A DNA stretch of 64,000 nucleotides, taken from positions 124,001-188,000 of the forward strand of contig JARLHE010000060.1 of the NCBI GenBank assembly GCA_031292385.1, written 5' to 3'. Numbering within the stretch: the stretch's first letter is position 1; every line of letters starts with the position of its first letter. Below the pieces are notes generated by a model. That model searched no databases, was not told where the DNA came from, and was given only the letters and a program-made list of their open reading frames with translations. Positions 51,130 to 60,444 of this stretch are shown piece by piece. This DNA is from Oligoflexia bacterium. Its GTDB lineage: Bacteria; Bdellovibrionota; UBA1018. The translations under genes and the position numbers were made by a program.

Positions 51130-51660
51130 ATGGCCTTTTTTAACATGTTTCCTGATGTCTGGCGCGGCGAGCGCGGTGCGGGACCCTTTCGGGAAATGAA
51201 TCGTCTCCAGCGACGCATCAATCGGATCTTCGACGAGTTCCTTGAAGAACCGTCCCTTTCGGGTTTGATCCGACCGGCTCATGCGCTCTGGCCGCGCTCG
51301 GAGCAAGCGGAGTTCGAGCCCGCCTGCGATATCGAGGAGACGGATACTCAATTTCTTTTGAACTTCGATCTTCCTGGCGTGAAGAAGGAAGACGTGAAAA
51401 TCGATCTGAACAATAATCAGCTCACCGTTTCCGGCGAGCGCAAGGGCGATGTCGAGAAGCGCGGCACCCATGAACGTTATTACGGAGCGTTCTACCGGTC
51501 GTTCACGTTGCCCACGAACGTGGAGACCGATAAGGTCCAGGCCAGCTATGACAATGGCGTTCTGCAGATCGCCCTGCCTAAAGCCGCGGTTGTCCCGGGC
51601 AAGCAAATCCCGATCAAAGAAGGAAAGCTGATCGAGGCCAAGCCTGGCAAGGCTGCTTAA
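51130..51660 (+). CDS. Small heat-shock protein Hsp20
   Basis: A 176-residue alpha-crystallin protein. ATG 51130 has GGAGG 8 nt upstream, so the earlier frame to 50944 is discarded. The alpha-crystallin domain (about 65-160) includes DLPGVKKEDVKIDLNNNQL, VSGER and ASYDNGVLQIALPK. It prevents aggregation of unfolding proteins. No sigma32-type promoter or CIRCE element was found in the 228-nt upstream gap. Confidence 0.95.
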   Translation: MAFFNMFPDVWRGERGAGPFREMNRLQRRINRIFDEFLEEPSLSGLIRPAHALWPRSEQAEFEPACDIEETDTQFLLNFDLPGVKKEDVKIDLNNNQLTVSGERKGDVEKRGTHERYYGAFYRSFTLPTNVETDKVQASYDNGVLQIALPKAAVVPGKQIPIKEGKLIEAKPGKAA

Positions 51661-51781
51661 GGGTCCGCTGGCGAAGACGGGCGCGGGGAATTGAGTTTTT
51701 CGCGCCCGCGCCTCCCGCCGGTCCTGCCTTAAGGCTAGAATTCTTGAGTCCCATCTTAGAACCTCTGGCGGGATCGTCTTT

Positions 51782-52504
51782 TTGATCCGAGATATTTTCG
51801 CTTCGAGCCCTCGGATGAAAGAGCTTCTTCTTTCGACCGCCGAACAGATCGTCGCCTTGGGCGCGAAGTCGATCTCCTTGATTGCCGTCTCGGGTGTCGC
51901 GGCCGGGGCGGTGATGACGATCCAATTCGGAGCCGGCCTTCAAAGATTCGGCGGGCGTCTCTACGTGCCGGAGATCGTCGCCTTCACGATTCTTCGTGAA
52001 ATCGCCCCGATTTTATGCAGCCTGCTTCTGGCTGGCCGCGTGGGGTCCGGAATCACCGCCGAGATCGCGTCGATGAATGTGACGGAGCAGATCGATGCCG
52101 TTCGTGCATTAGGCACGAGCCCTGTCGGATCGCTCGTTGTCCCGCGCGTTCTGGCCTGCGTGGTGATCTTTCCGGCGCTGACGCTCTTTACCGATTACAT
52201 CAGCATGGCGAGCGCCATGTTGGTTGCGTATATGACGGATCTTGCGATCGAGCCGCATTTGTTTCTCTCGAAAACGCTCGCTCATATCCGAGCCTCGGAT
52301 CTGTGGTCGGGGGTTCTTAAAACCGTTGTTTTCGGCCTTTATATCGGAGTGGCCTCTTGTTGGAGAGGATTGACCACGACCGGCGGGACGCGCGGAGTCG
52401 GAACTTCGACGACCTGGATCGTGGTCCACGCGAGCATTTTCATTCTGATCGCCGATTTCTTCCTCAGTAAACTCTTGATCGTCTGGGTGTACGGCCGTGT
52501 CTGA
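51782..52504 (+). CDS. mlaE: MlaE-type phospholipid ABC permease
   Basis: A 240-residue permease matching MlaE: SGVAAGAVMTIQFGAGLQRF, LREIAPILCSLLLAGRVGSG and EIASMNVTEQIDAVRALGTSP. It is the inner-membrane part of the lipid transporter between the membranes. The frame starts at a TTG at 51782; no better start exists. Overlaps mlaF by 8 nt. First of three genes. Confidence 0.93.
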   Translation: MIRDIFASSPRMKELLLSTAEQIVALGAKSISLIAVSGVAAGAVMTIQFGAGLQRFGGRLYVPEIVAFTILREIAPILCSLLLAGRVGSGITAEIASMNVTEQIDAVRALGTSPVGSLVVPRVLACVVIFPALTLFTDYISMASAMLVAYMTDLAIEPHLFLSKTLAHIRASDLWSGVLKTVVFGLYIGVASCWRGLTTTGGTRGVGTSTTWIVVHASIFILIADFFLSKLLIVWVYGRV

Positions 52505-53270
52505 AGTCGTTCTTTCCGTTCAAGGCGTGTCGAAGTCCTTCGGCGATCGCCGGGTCCACGACAACGTGAGTTTTGATGTCCGTCGCGGCGAGATTCTCGG
52601 TTTGATGGGGCCATCCGGCGGCGGCAAAAGCCTGATCCTGAAAATCATCATCGGGCTCGTGCGCCCTGATTCAGGAAGAGTTCATTTTGACCGCGAAGAT
52701 ATTTGTAGTTTGAAGGAGTCCGATCTTTATCATGTCCGAACCCGGATCGGTTATGTCTTTCAAAGCGGGGCCCTTTCCGATTCGATGACGGTGGAGGAGA
52801 ATCTCAGCTATCCGTTGCAGAAGCACACTCGGAAGAGCCCCGAAGAGATCGCTCAGGTCGTTCGACAGCGGCTTCGGCTGGTTGACTTGGCAGGTACCGA
52901 GGAACTTTACCCCGCGCAGCTTTCCGGGGGCATGCAAAAACGCGCAGGGTTGGCGCGGGCCACGATCTTGGATCCCAGTGTCGTTCTATTTGACGAGCCG
53001 ACGGCCGGGCTCGACCCCATAAATATCCGGCGGCTTGTCTATCGGGTAAATTACATCAGAAAAAGCCGCAATCTCAGCGGTATTTTTGTTTCGCATGATT
53101 TCAGCAGCCTTGCCGCGGTCTCCGACCGCGTCGCCTTTCTTTGGGATAGCCGTATCCACGCGATCGGAACCGTTGATGAGATAAGAATCTCGCCGGACCC
53201 GGTTATCCAGTCCTTCGTCAATACGGATTATCGGGCGGAAGGGTTATTGAACGGAAGGAGCGAGGTTTGA
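52497..53270 (+). CDS. mlaF: MlaF-type phospholipid transport ATPase
   Basis: A 257-residue ABC ATPase with Walker A GPSGGGKS, signature LSGGMQKRAGLARA, Walker B VVLFDEPTAGLDP and a H-loop VSHDF. GTG start. It belongs to the mlaE-mlaF-mlaD operon and overlaps mlaD by 4 nt. A second MlaF homologue lies at 9757, away from other Mla genes. Confidence 0.93.
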   Translation: MSEVVLSVQGVSKSFGDRRVHDNVSFDVRRGEILGLMGPSGGGKSLILKIIIGLVRPDSGRVHFDREDICSLKESDLYHVRTRIGYVFQSGALSDSMTVEENLSYPLQKHTRKSPEEIAQVVRQRLRLVDLAGTEELYPAQLSGGMQKRAGLARATILDPSVVLFDEPTAGLDPINIRRLVYRVNYIRKSRNLSGIFVSHDFSSLAAVSDRVAFLWDSRIHAIGTVDEIRISPDPVIQSFVNTDYRAEGLLNGRSEV

Positions 53271-54052
53271 TTCAAAATAAGCGCTCAGAGCTCAAAGCGG
53301 GACTTTTTTTGAACCTCATTCTCTCCCTGGCGATGGTTTCGATCCTGCTTTTAGGCGGCCATCGAAATCCGTTTCGGGCGAACCTCCGCTATCGTTTCAC
53401 GTTGACGAATGCCCAGGGTCTCATTCCCGGCGCGAAGGTCCTGATCGCAGGTGTTCAAGCTGGCCGGGTGAAGTCTCTCGGTATCGACCCGGATACGAGA
53501 AAGGTCGATGTCTATCTCGAGATCTTTCGCAAATACAAGGGCATCGTTCGCGCGGACAGTGTCGTGGATGTCGCCTCTGAAGGCGTTTTGGGCGATAAAT
53601 ACGTTCTTGTTTCGCCGGGACAGCCTGAAGCCCCCGAGGCCGCTGACGGGAGCGAACTGGTCAGCCGCGCGGGGGTTGGATTCGATCAACTGCTCGCGAA
53701 GGGAAATGTTCTATTGGAAAGCGCGAACCGGGTGGTCGTGAACTTGGAAAAGCTGACCAACCAACCCGAGGCGCAGGCCGATTTGTCTCAGCTGATCGCG
53801 AATCTCAAGGATATATCCGGGAAGTTGAATGCCGGGCTTCGGGGCGGGGACCTGCAGGGCAGTTTTGAAAAACTGAACAGAATTCTGGCGAAAATCGACA
53901 GCGGGTCCGGAACGATCGGCGCGCTCCTCAATGACCCGGCGATTTATGACGATATGAAGAGCTTGATCGGAGAGGCGAATAAGAATCGAATCATGAGGAA
54001 TCTCGTGCGCAAGAGCATCGAGGACTCCGAGCGCGAACGGCCGGGAAGTTAA
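53267..54052 (+). CDS. mlaD: MlaD-type MCE-domain lipid-binding protein
   Basis: A 261-residue protein with a TTG start, one N-terminal membrane helix (LILSLAMVSILLLGG) and an MCE domain (YRFTLTNAQGLIPGAKVLIAG, VDVASEGVLGDKYV). The C-terminal 110 residues are a helical region (LIANLKDISGKLNAG) that could form the tunnel extension. It carries phospholipid between permease and the outer membrane. MlaB and MlaC are not in the operon. Confidence 0.92.
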   Translation: MIQNKRSELKAGLFLNLILSLAMVSILLLGGHRNPFRANLRYRFTLTNAQGLIPGAKVLIAGVQAGRVKSLGIDPDTRKVDVYLEIFRKYKGIVRADSVVDVASEGVLGDKYVLVSPGQPEAPEAADGSELVSRAGVGFDQLLAKGNVLLESANRVVVNLEKLTNQPEAQADLSQLIANLKDISGKLNAGLRGGDLQGSFEKLNRILAKIDSGSGTIGALLNDPAIYDDMKSLIGEANKNRIMRNLVRKSIEDSERERPGS

Positions 54053-54106
54053 GTACCCGGGCTCCGGTTTTGCAAATCCGGATAGGATAGAAAAGAGGGA
54101 ACTCAA

Positions 54107-54490
54107 ATGGAATGGAAACTGACGCGAAATGATCCCGCTGAAGCGAAAAAGTATTTCGAGGGCAAGATGCGATTCACGCTCGGGCCGATGGAAGTGAAAT
54201 ACTATCGAGATCAAAGGGTGCCCATGTCGATCATCGATGTGCGCGCACCTGAGGATTTCGTCAAGGGGCATGTGCCCGGCGCGATTAATCTTCCGGAGAG
54301 CCAGTGGGAATCGCTGAGAGGGCTTCACAAGGATCAACCCAATATTATCTATTGCTATTCCGTAGTCTGTCACCTCGGCGCCAAGGCGTGTCTCTTTTTC
54401 GCGAACAAAGGTTACTCGGTGATCGAGATGGACGGTGGCTACGAATATTGGAAGGAATACGAGCTGGAGGAGGAGCGATCAGCCGCCTGA
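54107..54490 (+). CDS. Rhodanese-domain protein
   Basis: A 127-residue single rhodanese domain: SIIDVRAPEDFVKGHVPGAI, then the active-site loop IIYCYSVVCHLGAKAC and the closing DGGYEYWKEYE. C83 is the likely persulfide cysteine; C88 and C95 are extra. It transfers sulfane sulfur. No signal, so cytoplasmic. Alone after the mla operon. Confidence 0.88.
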   Translation: MEWKLTRNDPAEAKKYFEGKMRFTLGPMEVKYYRDQRVPMSIIDVRAPEDFVKGHVPGAINLPESQWESLRGLHKDQPNIIYCYSVVCHLGAKACLFFANKGYSVIEMDGGYEYWKEYELEEERSAA

Positions 54491-54512
54491 TCGGCCCATT
54501 CGCGCGAGTCGT

Positions 54513-54547
54513 CCGCCTGTGAGTGACCCGGTATCAGCCACAGGCGG
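54513..54547. terminator. Stem-loop between convergent genes
   Basis: CCGCCTGTG (54513-54521) pairs perfectly with CACAGGCGG (54539-54547) over a 17-nt loop, between the rhodanese and the convergent secreted gene. No U-run follows on either strand, so it is a weak or Rho-assisted terminator at best. Confidence 0.4.
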
Positions 54548-54577
54548 TCCGATCGCTGAAAAGCCCTCTTGAATCAG

Positions 54578-55150
54578 TTATTTCAAGACGGAAGGCGTAA
54601 TCGAGGGAGGGGTAGCCGGAGCGGGTGGCTGGCCGCCGCCGTCCTCTCTCTTGGTGAATACGCAAACGCCTTCGATCTTTTGAACATCTCCGCCTTTCTG
54701 GAGATCTTCGTCCCGATGAATGATGATCTTCGCCGCGTGCTCGCCTTCCAAGCGCCGCGAGCCCTCGACTACGATGATCGGAGAGGTTGTTTTGTCTTTG
54801 CTGATCAGCAGATCGTCAAATCGGCGGCCGTACAGGATCCCGTTTTTTTCGTCGTCGAACCCTTGGTTGTCGCGATCATCGTCGCAACGAAGACGCAGGT
54901 AATCGTCACGGTCGCCAAGGACCCATTCATTGTCATGCAGCTTGCGCTGATCGAGTTGGCCTTCGGCTTCGCAACGGTCGCGATCCACGCCTTTGCCAAA
55001 GCCGTCGCAGCGGAAGTGGCATTCGAATCGATAATCATCGCGATCGTCGTTTGCGGGCGCGTTCGATGTTCCGGGGGCCGCAGCGAACGCGGAACCGGCG
55101 CCGATCATGCCGATGAAAAACGATGCCCAGACTACTTTTTTAAGTAACAT
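54578..55150 (-). CDS. Secreted cysteine-containing protein, family member 1
   Basis: A 190-residue exported protein (signal peptide VVWASFFIGMIGAGSAFAA) with a good ribosome site GGAGAAAT. The mature part is Asp-rich and has conserved blocks FECHFRCD, LRLRCDDD, GILYGRRFDDLLIS, TTSPIIVVEG, KIIIHRDED and IEGVCVF, then a Pro-rich tail. The same blocks occur in the gene at 57217, so they are paralogues. No known family. Confidence 0.8.
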   Translation of the reverse strand: MLLKKVVWASFFIGMIGAGSAFAAAPGTSNAPANDDRDDYRFECHFRCDGFGKGVDRDRCEAEGQLDQRKLHDNEWVLGDRDDYLRLRCDDDRDNQGFDDEKNGILYGRRFDDLLISKDKTTSPIIVVEGSRRLEGEHAAKIIIHRDEDLQKGGDVQKIEGVCVFTKREDGGGQPPAPATPPSITPSVLK

Positions 55151-55393
55151 TCTATTTCTCCATTTTTTGACTGATTTGTCTGATCCGAACCCAATGTACG
55201 GATCGAACGGCTTGTGGGTCTAATGTAAAAATAATTTTGTTGAAACAGAAATCTCGTGGGAATATGCGCCGTTTATGCGGTTTTTCGCGCGCGCATCGCG
55301 CCAGCCCGCGCTGTCATCGATGAATGCGTCTGGTTAACGCCGCCAATCACGCTTTGATGGACCGCGACTAAAACTGTGCTACGATGAGGATCT

Positions 55394-55882
55394 ATGGAAG
55401 ACATTTGCGTCAGTTGTCGTTCGTCACGAGCGGATACGGAGTGCGGGCTTTGCGGCGGCGCCGTATGCCGCAAGTGCCGCGTGTTTCTTTCCGAGGAGGA
55501 ATTCCCGTTCGCCCCGGAGCGCCCGCCGGAGCTTCGGCACAGTTATTACTGCGGCGCTTGTTACAGCGACAAAGTAGAACCATTCAAGGACAGCTACGAG
55601 GCGACGATCGAGCAAGCGAAGGGCATCAACGTTCTTTTCAAAAACTCCAAGAGCAGCGTGCGCGTTCTCCGAAAAGCGAGCGCGCCCGTGCGGGTGGAGA
55701 ACGGGGCCGATCGCGACGACGTTATTTTGAAATTGGCGTTTCAGGCCGCGAGCGGCGGCTACAACGCGGTCGTCGACGTGGAAGTATCCGTCCAAAAGGT
55801 CCGGAACGAGGGCTGGCAGAAGTCGGCCTGGTCAGGCAGCGGGATTCCGGCCGAGATCGTGATTCGTGAGCGTGACCAATAG
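55394..55882 (+). CDS. Zinc-finger protein with a C-terminal alpha/beta domain
   Basis: A 162-residue protein. The first 60 residues hold four CxxC pairs (CVSC, CGLC, CRKC, CGAC) arranged like a zinc-binding treble clef, a longer version of the microprotein at 43327. The C-terminal 90 residues (VLRKASAPVRVENGADRDD, AASGGYNAVVDVEVSVQKV) alternate strand and helix as in YbjQ-like small domains, but this is uncertain. ATG 55394; no clear ribosome site. It lies between two members of the secreted family. Confidence 0.65.
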   Translation: MEDICVSCRSSRADTECGLCGGAVCRKCRVFLSEEEFPFAPERPPELRHSYYCGACYSDKVEPFKDSYEATIEQAKGINVLFKNSKSSVRVLRKASAPVRVENGADRDDVILKLAFQAASGGYNAVVDVEVSVQKVRNEGWQKSAWSGSGIPAEIVIRERDQ

Positions 55883-55997
55883 GATCGTCTCTTTTTGATC
55901 GTCAAAAATATGGCAACTACGATAGTTAGATGTCGATCAGCATAAATCAATCAAGCTTTCGGGCAAGAGGTCCGATAATGGTAGCGAGGTTTGAGCT

Positions 55998-57110
55998 ATG
56001 AAAACGATGATCTTTGGTCTGATGGCCTTTTTCGCGCTGATTCCGGGCTTAACGAGTTCCGCGAGCGCGGGTGCCGCTGTGTCGGATCTGCCGCAGAAGA
56101 TGGCGGAACTGATCTACTTCAACAGCATGCGAGTCCATAACGGCGTGGAGCTCGCCCAGGCGCTGCCGATCACCCCGAAGCACCGCGAGGAAGTAATCAG
56201 CTACCTCCGGAGGGCACATGTCCAAAGCGCGCCGATCCCGAAGATTTACTGGAAAGCCGGATCTTCTTTGATCACCGTTACGGGCGACGATTATAGCTTT
56301 AATATTGATTTTTCCCTGGTCCCTGGAAATCGCACTCTTCTCGTGAATTCGCGCGGAATTGCGCTCGATCCTAAGGCCAGGTTCTCGGATGTGCTTGGCG
56401 AGGTCAGGCAGATCCTCAAGGAAACGGTGCACGCTCGATCCGGAATGCTGGAATGGCTCGTTCCCGAAGCCGAAGCGGGCGTTTTCGATCGCTTCACGAC
56501 CTCGCTTGCAGCCGGATTTTCCTGGATCACCGGTACTGATCAAATCACCGCGTGTCAAGGGGAGGAGTCGTCGACCGTAAGCCAGTGCGTCTTCAGGTCG
56601 AATGCGTCCATGATTTTGGCGGATTCGGCCAGCCTCGATAGCACGTTTTCGTTGACGGCGTTTTCATGCAGCAGCGGGCATCTGGTGAGCGCCGCCGCGG
56701 GCTTTCCGAGCGATCCCAGGCTTGAGAATTTTTCGATGTCTTACGACTCGAAAGGAAACCTCACCAAGATCGCCACGGCCATGGACGACACTCCGGAATG
56801 CGTTTACGAAGTCAAAGATAACCGCGTCGCCTCGGTTACCCTTGTGGGAGATTTCGATGCCCGGTGCACTCACAGCGACCCATACGGGACCTCGCTGCCC
56901 GCGACTAAGCCTGTTCGACCTGGGTCGAAGCTGCCGGATATTTTGACTTTGATTCCGTTTCCGGTCAATCGCGGCGAGAGTTGCTGTCAGTCCCAGCAAT
57001 GCCAGAGCCAGATTCAAGCGGCGCTGGCTCGAAACTCGAGCTCATCCGGCAGCGGAAATTCCCAAGGAACGGCGCCTACTTCAAACGGGAGCGGCGCGAG
57101 CGCGCAATAG
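55998..57110 (+). CDS. Secreted hypothetical protein
   Basis: A 370-residue exported protein with a signal peptide (FGLMAFFALIPGLTSSASA). No known domain. There are several cysteines (CQGEE, SQCVF, FSCSS, TPECVYE, DARCTHS, ESCCQSQQC), probably in disulfides, and the C-terminal tail is Ser/Gly/Asn-rich. Could be a surface or periplasmic protein. It sits between the zinc-finger gene and a convergent member of the secreted family. Confidence 0.72.
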   Translation: MKTMIFGLMAFFALIPGLTSSASAGAAVSDLPQKMAELIYFNSMRVHNGVELAQALPITPKHREEVISYLRRAHVQSAPIPKIYWKAGSSLITVTGDDYSFNIDFSLVPGNRTLLVNSRGIALDPKARFSDVLGEVRQILKETVHARSGMLEWLVPEAEAGVFDRFTTSLAAGFSWITGTDQITACQGEESSTVSQCVFRSNASMILADSASLDSTFSLTAFSCSSGHLVSAAAGFPSDPRLENFSMSYDSKGNLTKIATAMDDTPECVYEVKDNRVASVTLVGDFDARCTHSDPYGTSLPATKPVRPGSKLPDILTLIPFPVNRGESCCQSQQCQSQIQAALARNSSSSGSGNSQGTAPTSNGSGASAQ

Positions 57111-57159
57111 GCGGGAGACTTTGGGCCGTTTGGTGGCTTTGTCACGAGCTTGAGCTACG

Positions 57160-57191
57160 GCGCGCTTCGCACGGTCGCGAGCGAAGCGCGC
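57160..57191. terminator. Perfect hairpin between convergent genes
   Basis: GCGCGCTTCGC (57160-57170) pairs perfectly with GCGAAGCGCGC (57181-57191), 11 bp with a 10-nt loop, between the ends at 57110 and 57217. It lacks a U-run on either strand; a symmetric stop for both transcripts is plausible. Confidence 0.45.
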
Positions 57192-57216
57192 TGTCACTGG
57201 TGCAATAACTCTCAGC

Positions 57217-57789
57217 TCAGAGGTCGTGGTCCGGCGTGCCCAGAATCGTCACCGGAGAGGGGGACGGGGAGGGAGAAGGGGAAGGAGAGGGATGCGGCGT
57301 TCTTTCGAGGCGGCACTCCCCATCGATTTCGAAAGGACGGTCATCGCGCAGGATGAGGATCTTGGCCCGATGGCGGCCTTCAAAATCGTGATCGACATCA
57401 TCGACGAAGATGAGCGGTGAATGGGTCGTGTCGCCCGTCAGCAAAAGACCATCGGAACGTCGTCCGTAGATGATGCCGGTGCGCCTACCGTCGTCATCGC
57501 CGCAACGGATGTCGATGTATTCATCGTCGTGATGGGCATTACCCGCGCTGAGGCTGGCATTCAGGGAGTCGTCTCGGAGATTTCTCGGATCGAACTTGCC
57601 CTTGGCGTCGCACGTCAGTCCGCCATCTCCGTCTTTGCTGTAATCATCGCATTGGAATCGGCACTCGAAGCGGACATCGCCGCGATATCCCACGTCGCTG
57701 ACGCCGCCGCGGTCCGCGGCGAACGCCACCAGGCCGAGAGCGAGCGAGCCGAGGGTCAAAGGCACAATTACGTTTTTCTTGCAGTACAT
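57217..57789 (-). CDS. Secreted cysteine-containing protein, family member 2
   Basis: A 190-residue exported protein with a signal peptide (VPLTLGSLALGLVAFA) and ribosome site AAGGAGAAAT. It shares with the gene at 54578 the blocks FECRFQCDD, IDIRCGDDD, GIIYGRRSDGLLLT, THSPLIFV, KILILRDDR and IDGECRL. The C-terminus has a PSPSPSPSPSPSP run that looks like a wall- or membrane-spanning linker. Function unknown. Confidence 0.8.
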   Translation of the reverse strand: MYCKKNVIVPLTLGSLALGLVAFAADRGGVSDVGYRGDVRFECRFQCDDYSKDGDGGLTCDAKGKFDPRNLRDDSLNASLSAGNAHHDDEYIDIRCGDDDGRRTGIIYGRRSDGLLLTGDTTHSPLIFVDDVDHDFEGRHRAKILILRDDRPFEIDGECRLERTPHPSPSPSPSPSPSPVTILGTPDHDL

Positions 57790-58032
57790 TATAATTTCTC
57801 CTTATTTATTATATAAAATATTAATCCGTCCCAGGCTGCTCGCCTGGATCCGAACGAGGAGAGTACTTAGACCAGATTGTCAGGTTACTAAACAAAATAA
57901 CGATGACTCAACGGGAAAAACAGTGTTTTTTCCGTCGTCACGGACTATGCGCCGCAGGATACGCGATACAAGAGATAAAAAAGGGAGATCTGCCGCGGGG
58001 ACATTTTGTCATTCAAGCAGATCTCCACTTTT

Positions 58033-58524
58033 TCATGTTGAGGTGATCGTGCAGCTGCCGCGCAGGCGGACAGGCGTCAATCCATTCAAAATTTCGAGCG
58101 TCGAGAAGGCATCATGAGTGCCGGTGCTCAGCGAGCCTCTCGGTAGAGTGAACTGGGGATACGTCGTGGTTGGAGTCAAGCTAACGATCCGCGTTCCCAG
58201 TAGGTTCGTGAAGCGGGTTCCTGTCAGGCTGTAAAGAGGTATGCCGTCACACTGCAGGGTGAAGCTGATGGGGCTTCCATCCGGAAAGCTATCGACTACC
58301 TCGCCCCCGTTCTCCGTGACCGTTGCCGTGAACGTCGACTTCATTTCGCACTGCTGTATCGCGGATGGCGCATCAGGGTTCTGGTAGAGGCAATCAAGGC
58401 TTAAGTCCGCCTCGTCCGTTGGTCCCTGACAATTCGAACCGTGGCACAAATGGTCCGCCATAACGGGTCTTATCGGCGCCGAAGCAATGATAAATAACAT
58501 ATAGATAAAAGAAGCTTTTGTCAT
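58033..58524 (-). CDS. Secreted protein, distant family member 3
   Basis: A 163-residue protein with a signal peptide (FIYMLFIIASAPIRPVMA). SLDCLYQN, FTLQCDGIPLYS, GTRFTNLLGT, TTYPQFTL and LRGSCTI can be matched, in order, to blocks of the two longer paralogues, but the similarity is weak. Cysteine-containing; unknown function. It is separated from member 2 by 243 nt holding no other gene. Confidence 0.65.
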   Translation of the reverse strand: MTKASFIYMLFIIASAPIRPVMADHLCHGSNCQGPTDEADLSLDCLYQNPDAPSAIQQCEMKSTFTATVTENGGEVVDSFPDGSPISFTLQCDGIPLYSLTGTRFTNLLGTRIVSLTPTTTYPQFTLPRGSLSTGTHDAFSTLEILNGLTPVRLRGSCTITST

Positions 58525-58715
58525 ATCGTGCCTTTCCTTGTTCTTTAGTGGATATTGAGTACAGCTAGTAGCAAATGGCGTGCTGCTGGCTCATTCGCGC
58601 TTTGTATAAATAATGAAACAGCGTGGCGCTCCGGGGGCCGGGTTGAGACAGGACTTTGAGCTCCTGGTCCGATACTTGCTTGGCTGCGCCGGTTCTTAGA
58701 ATCGGGAGGTCACTC

Positions 58716-60404
58716 GTGCTCAGGAAAACTCACTTTCTCGTCCAGGCGAGATCCGTGGCCGCGCAGATCGTCTATTTCGGCGTGATGTACGTCCTTTTTC
58801 TCACGCCGGGATTATTTTATTCAATATACGCGCGCTATTATTTCGAATGGCAGCAAGGGCTTTTCGTCCTGATCTCAGTCGCGGCCTTTTCGCTTTATTT
58901 GCTTCGCGGGCGTCACAATGATTCAAGGCAGGGCCGGTTATTCTGGGCCTTGAGTGGTTTCTACCTGTTGACCTTGGTTGCTGTTTCCATTCCGCACGCC
59001 ATTGCTCTTTGGCAACTAACCCCGTCATTTCAAGTGAACGCCGAAGGAAGTACGGCTGGGCGGTGGGTGCTGGAGAATATCAAGTTCGCTTTCTTTTACC
59101 TCATGTTTCCAGTTCTGTGCTTTTTGCACTCCTTTTGGCTTCGTAGAGCGACACATGGCATCGCGACAGTTTTCCTGGGATCAGTGTCCATTTTTAGCGC
59201 CATCACCGTCTTCTATCAGCGCTTGGTGCCTGCATCGCCGATGAATCATCCATTTTGGGGCATGCAACGGTTTGGAGGGCTGTTCACGGATCCGAACGCA
59301 TCGGGTCTGACGGCTTTTCTCTGTCTTCCCGTTTTCTTATCGGCGGCTTTTCGCGAAAAAAGCGTCCTTTTGAAGTGCTTTCATATCCTCGTCATCCTTG
59401 CCTTGGCTTGGAATATCGCCATGAGCGGCAGCAGGAGCGTTGCCCTGGGGAGCGTGGCACTTGTGGTGTTGACGCCTTTAGTTTTTGGCGTGACAGGGTG
59501 GTGCTTAACCTTAGCCCGCCGCCGGGCGATCTTAGGCATACTCCCGGTCGCGCTTATGATCGCGGCTCTCATGAGCGTCCCCTGGTTATACAAGCAGACA
59601 CAGATGGGCGGGCTCGGCTTGAGCGCGCAGCGGCTTGCCCTCACGTGGGAAAAGTACTCTGCGAAAGGCGTTCGTGGCGTCTTCTACGAGAACGAAGCTC
59701 GAGGAAAGCTATTTGAGACCGCGGTGTCACTTATTCGCAGATCGCCCCTGTCCGGATGGGGGCCTGGTGGCTTCTATCGGGAGTACTCAAACGCTACTCT
59801 TCTTCAAGGGGGTAGTGCGGAAGCCAGCTTCGATAGCGCGCTTAATCATTATCTCATGGTCGGCGGGGATTTCGGATTGCCGATCGCGGCCCTGAATTTT
59901 CTTCTCCTGCTTCTCCCCTTGGGTATCGCCGTCAAGGCACTGCCAAAGCTCAAGAAGAGCGAGCGGATTACGGCGGTATGGCTTCTTTCCGCCCAGGCCG
60001 TTTTTCTATTCATGATTTTCGTAATGCCCCCATCGTACTTCCCCGAGACTATTTGCGTCTGGACGGCTGAACTGGTCTATCTCGCGTCTCTAGGCCGAGG
60101 CAGACGTAGCGACGACGCGGGGATTTACCAGGGGTGTCGGTGGGCTCCTGTCTCCGCAGTGGCGATCTTCGCGGGGGTCTTTCTTTTCTTCGTGGGAAGG
60201 GGAAGCTACGAAACCAGTTTCGGGGCCCTCGGGTACACCGCTCGGCACCACGCATCGTGGTGGCCGGCTGTAGTGGAAGCCAATGGCGGCGCTCCCGTTT
60301 TGACAAGGACGCGCTTGGCGCGTTCTGTTCCACTGTCCAGGCATGCGTCGGGAAAGCGCATCTTTTTGACCGTGGCGCAGCTCAGGTCCGAAGGGGGAGA
60401 TTGA
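58716..60404 (+). CDS. O-antigen ligase-like (Wzy/WaaL) membrane protein
   Basis: A 562-residue protein with about twelve membrane segments. GTG 58716 follows a perfect GGAGG with 6-nt spacing, so the earlier frame to 58656 is discarded. LFTDPNASGLTAFLCLPVFL and RRSPLSGWGPGGFYREYSN with NHYLMVGGDFGLPIA are the typical conserved loops of O-antigen ligases/polymerases. It would join or extend polysaccharide at the periplasmic face. No glycan gene cluster is beside it; the C-terminal about 50 residues are soluble. Confidence 0.85.
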   Translation: MLRKTHFLVQARSVAAQIVYFGVMYVLFLTPGLFYSIYARYYFEWQQGLFVLISVAAFSLYLLRGRHNDSRQGRLFWALSGFYLLTLVAVSIPHAIALWQLTPSFQVNAEGSTAGRWVLENIKFAFFYLMFPVLCFLHSFWLRRATHGIATVFLGSVSIFSAITVFYQRLVPASPMNHPFWGMQRFGGLFTDPNASGLTAFLCLPVFLSAAFREKSVLLKCFHILVILALAWNIAMSGSRSVALGSVALVVLTPLVFGVTGWCLTLARRRAILGILPVALMIAALMSVPWLYKQTQMGGLGLSAQRLALTWEKYSAKGVRGVFYENEARGKLFETAVSLIRRSPLSGWGPGGFYREYSNATLLQGGSAEASFDSALNHYLMVGGDFGLPIAALNFLLLLLPLGIAVKALPKLKKSERITAVWLLSAQAVFLFMIFVMPPSYFPETICVWTAELVYLASLGRGRRSDDAGIYQGCRWAPVSAVAIFAGVFLFFVGRGSYETSFGALGYTARHHASWWPAVVEANGGAPVLTRTRLARSVPLSRHASGKRIFLTVAQLRSEGGD

Positions 60405-60444
60405 CCGGCCTCGCTTGATCGCCAATGGAACATTATCGTGGGTC

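Noticed and set aside
51782..54052. An import system for a metabolite
   Set aside because: The permease, ATPase and MCE protein match MlaE/F/D, which handle phospholipids rather than small solutes.
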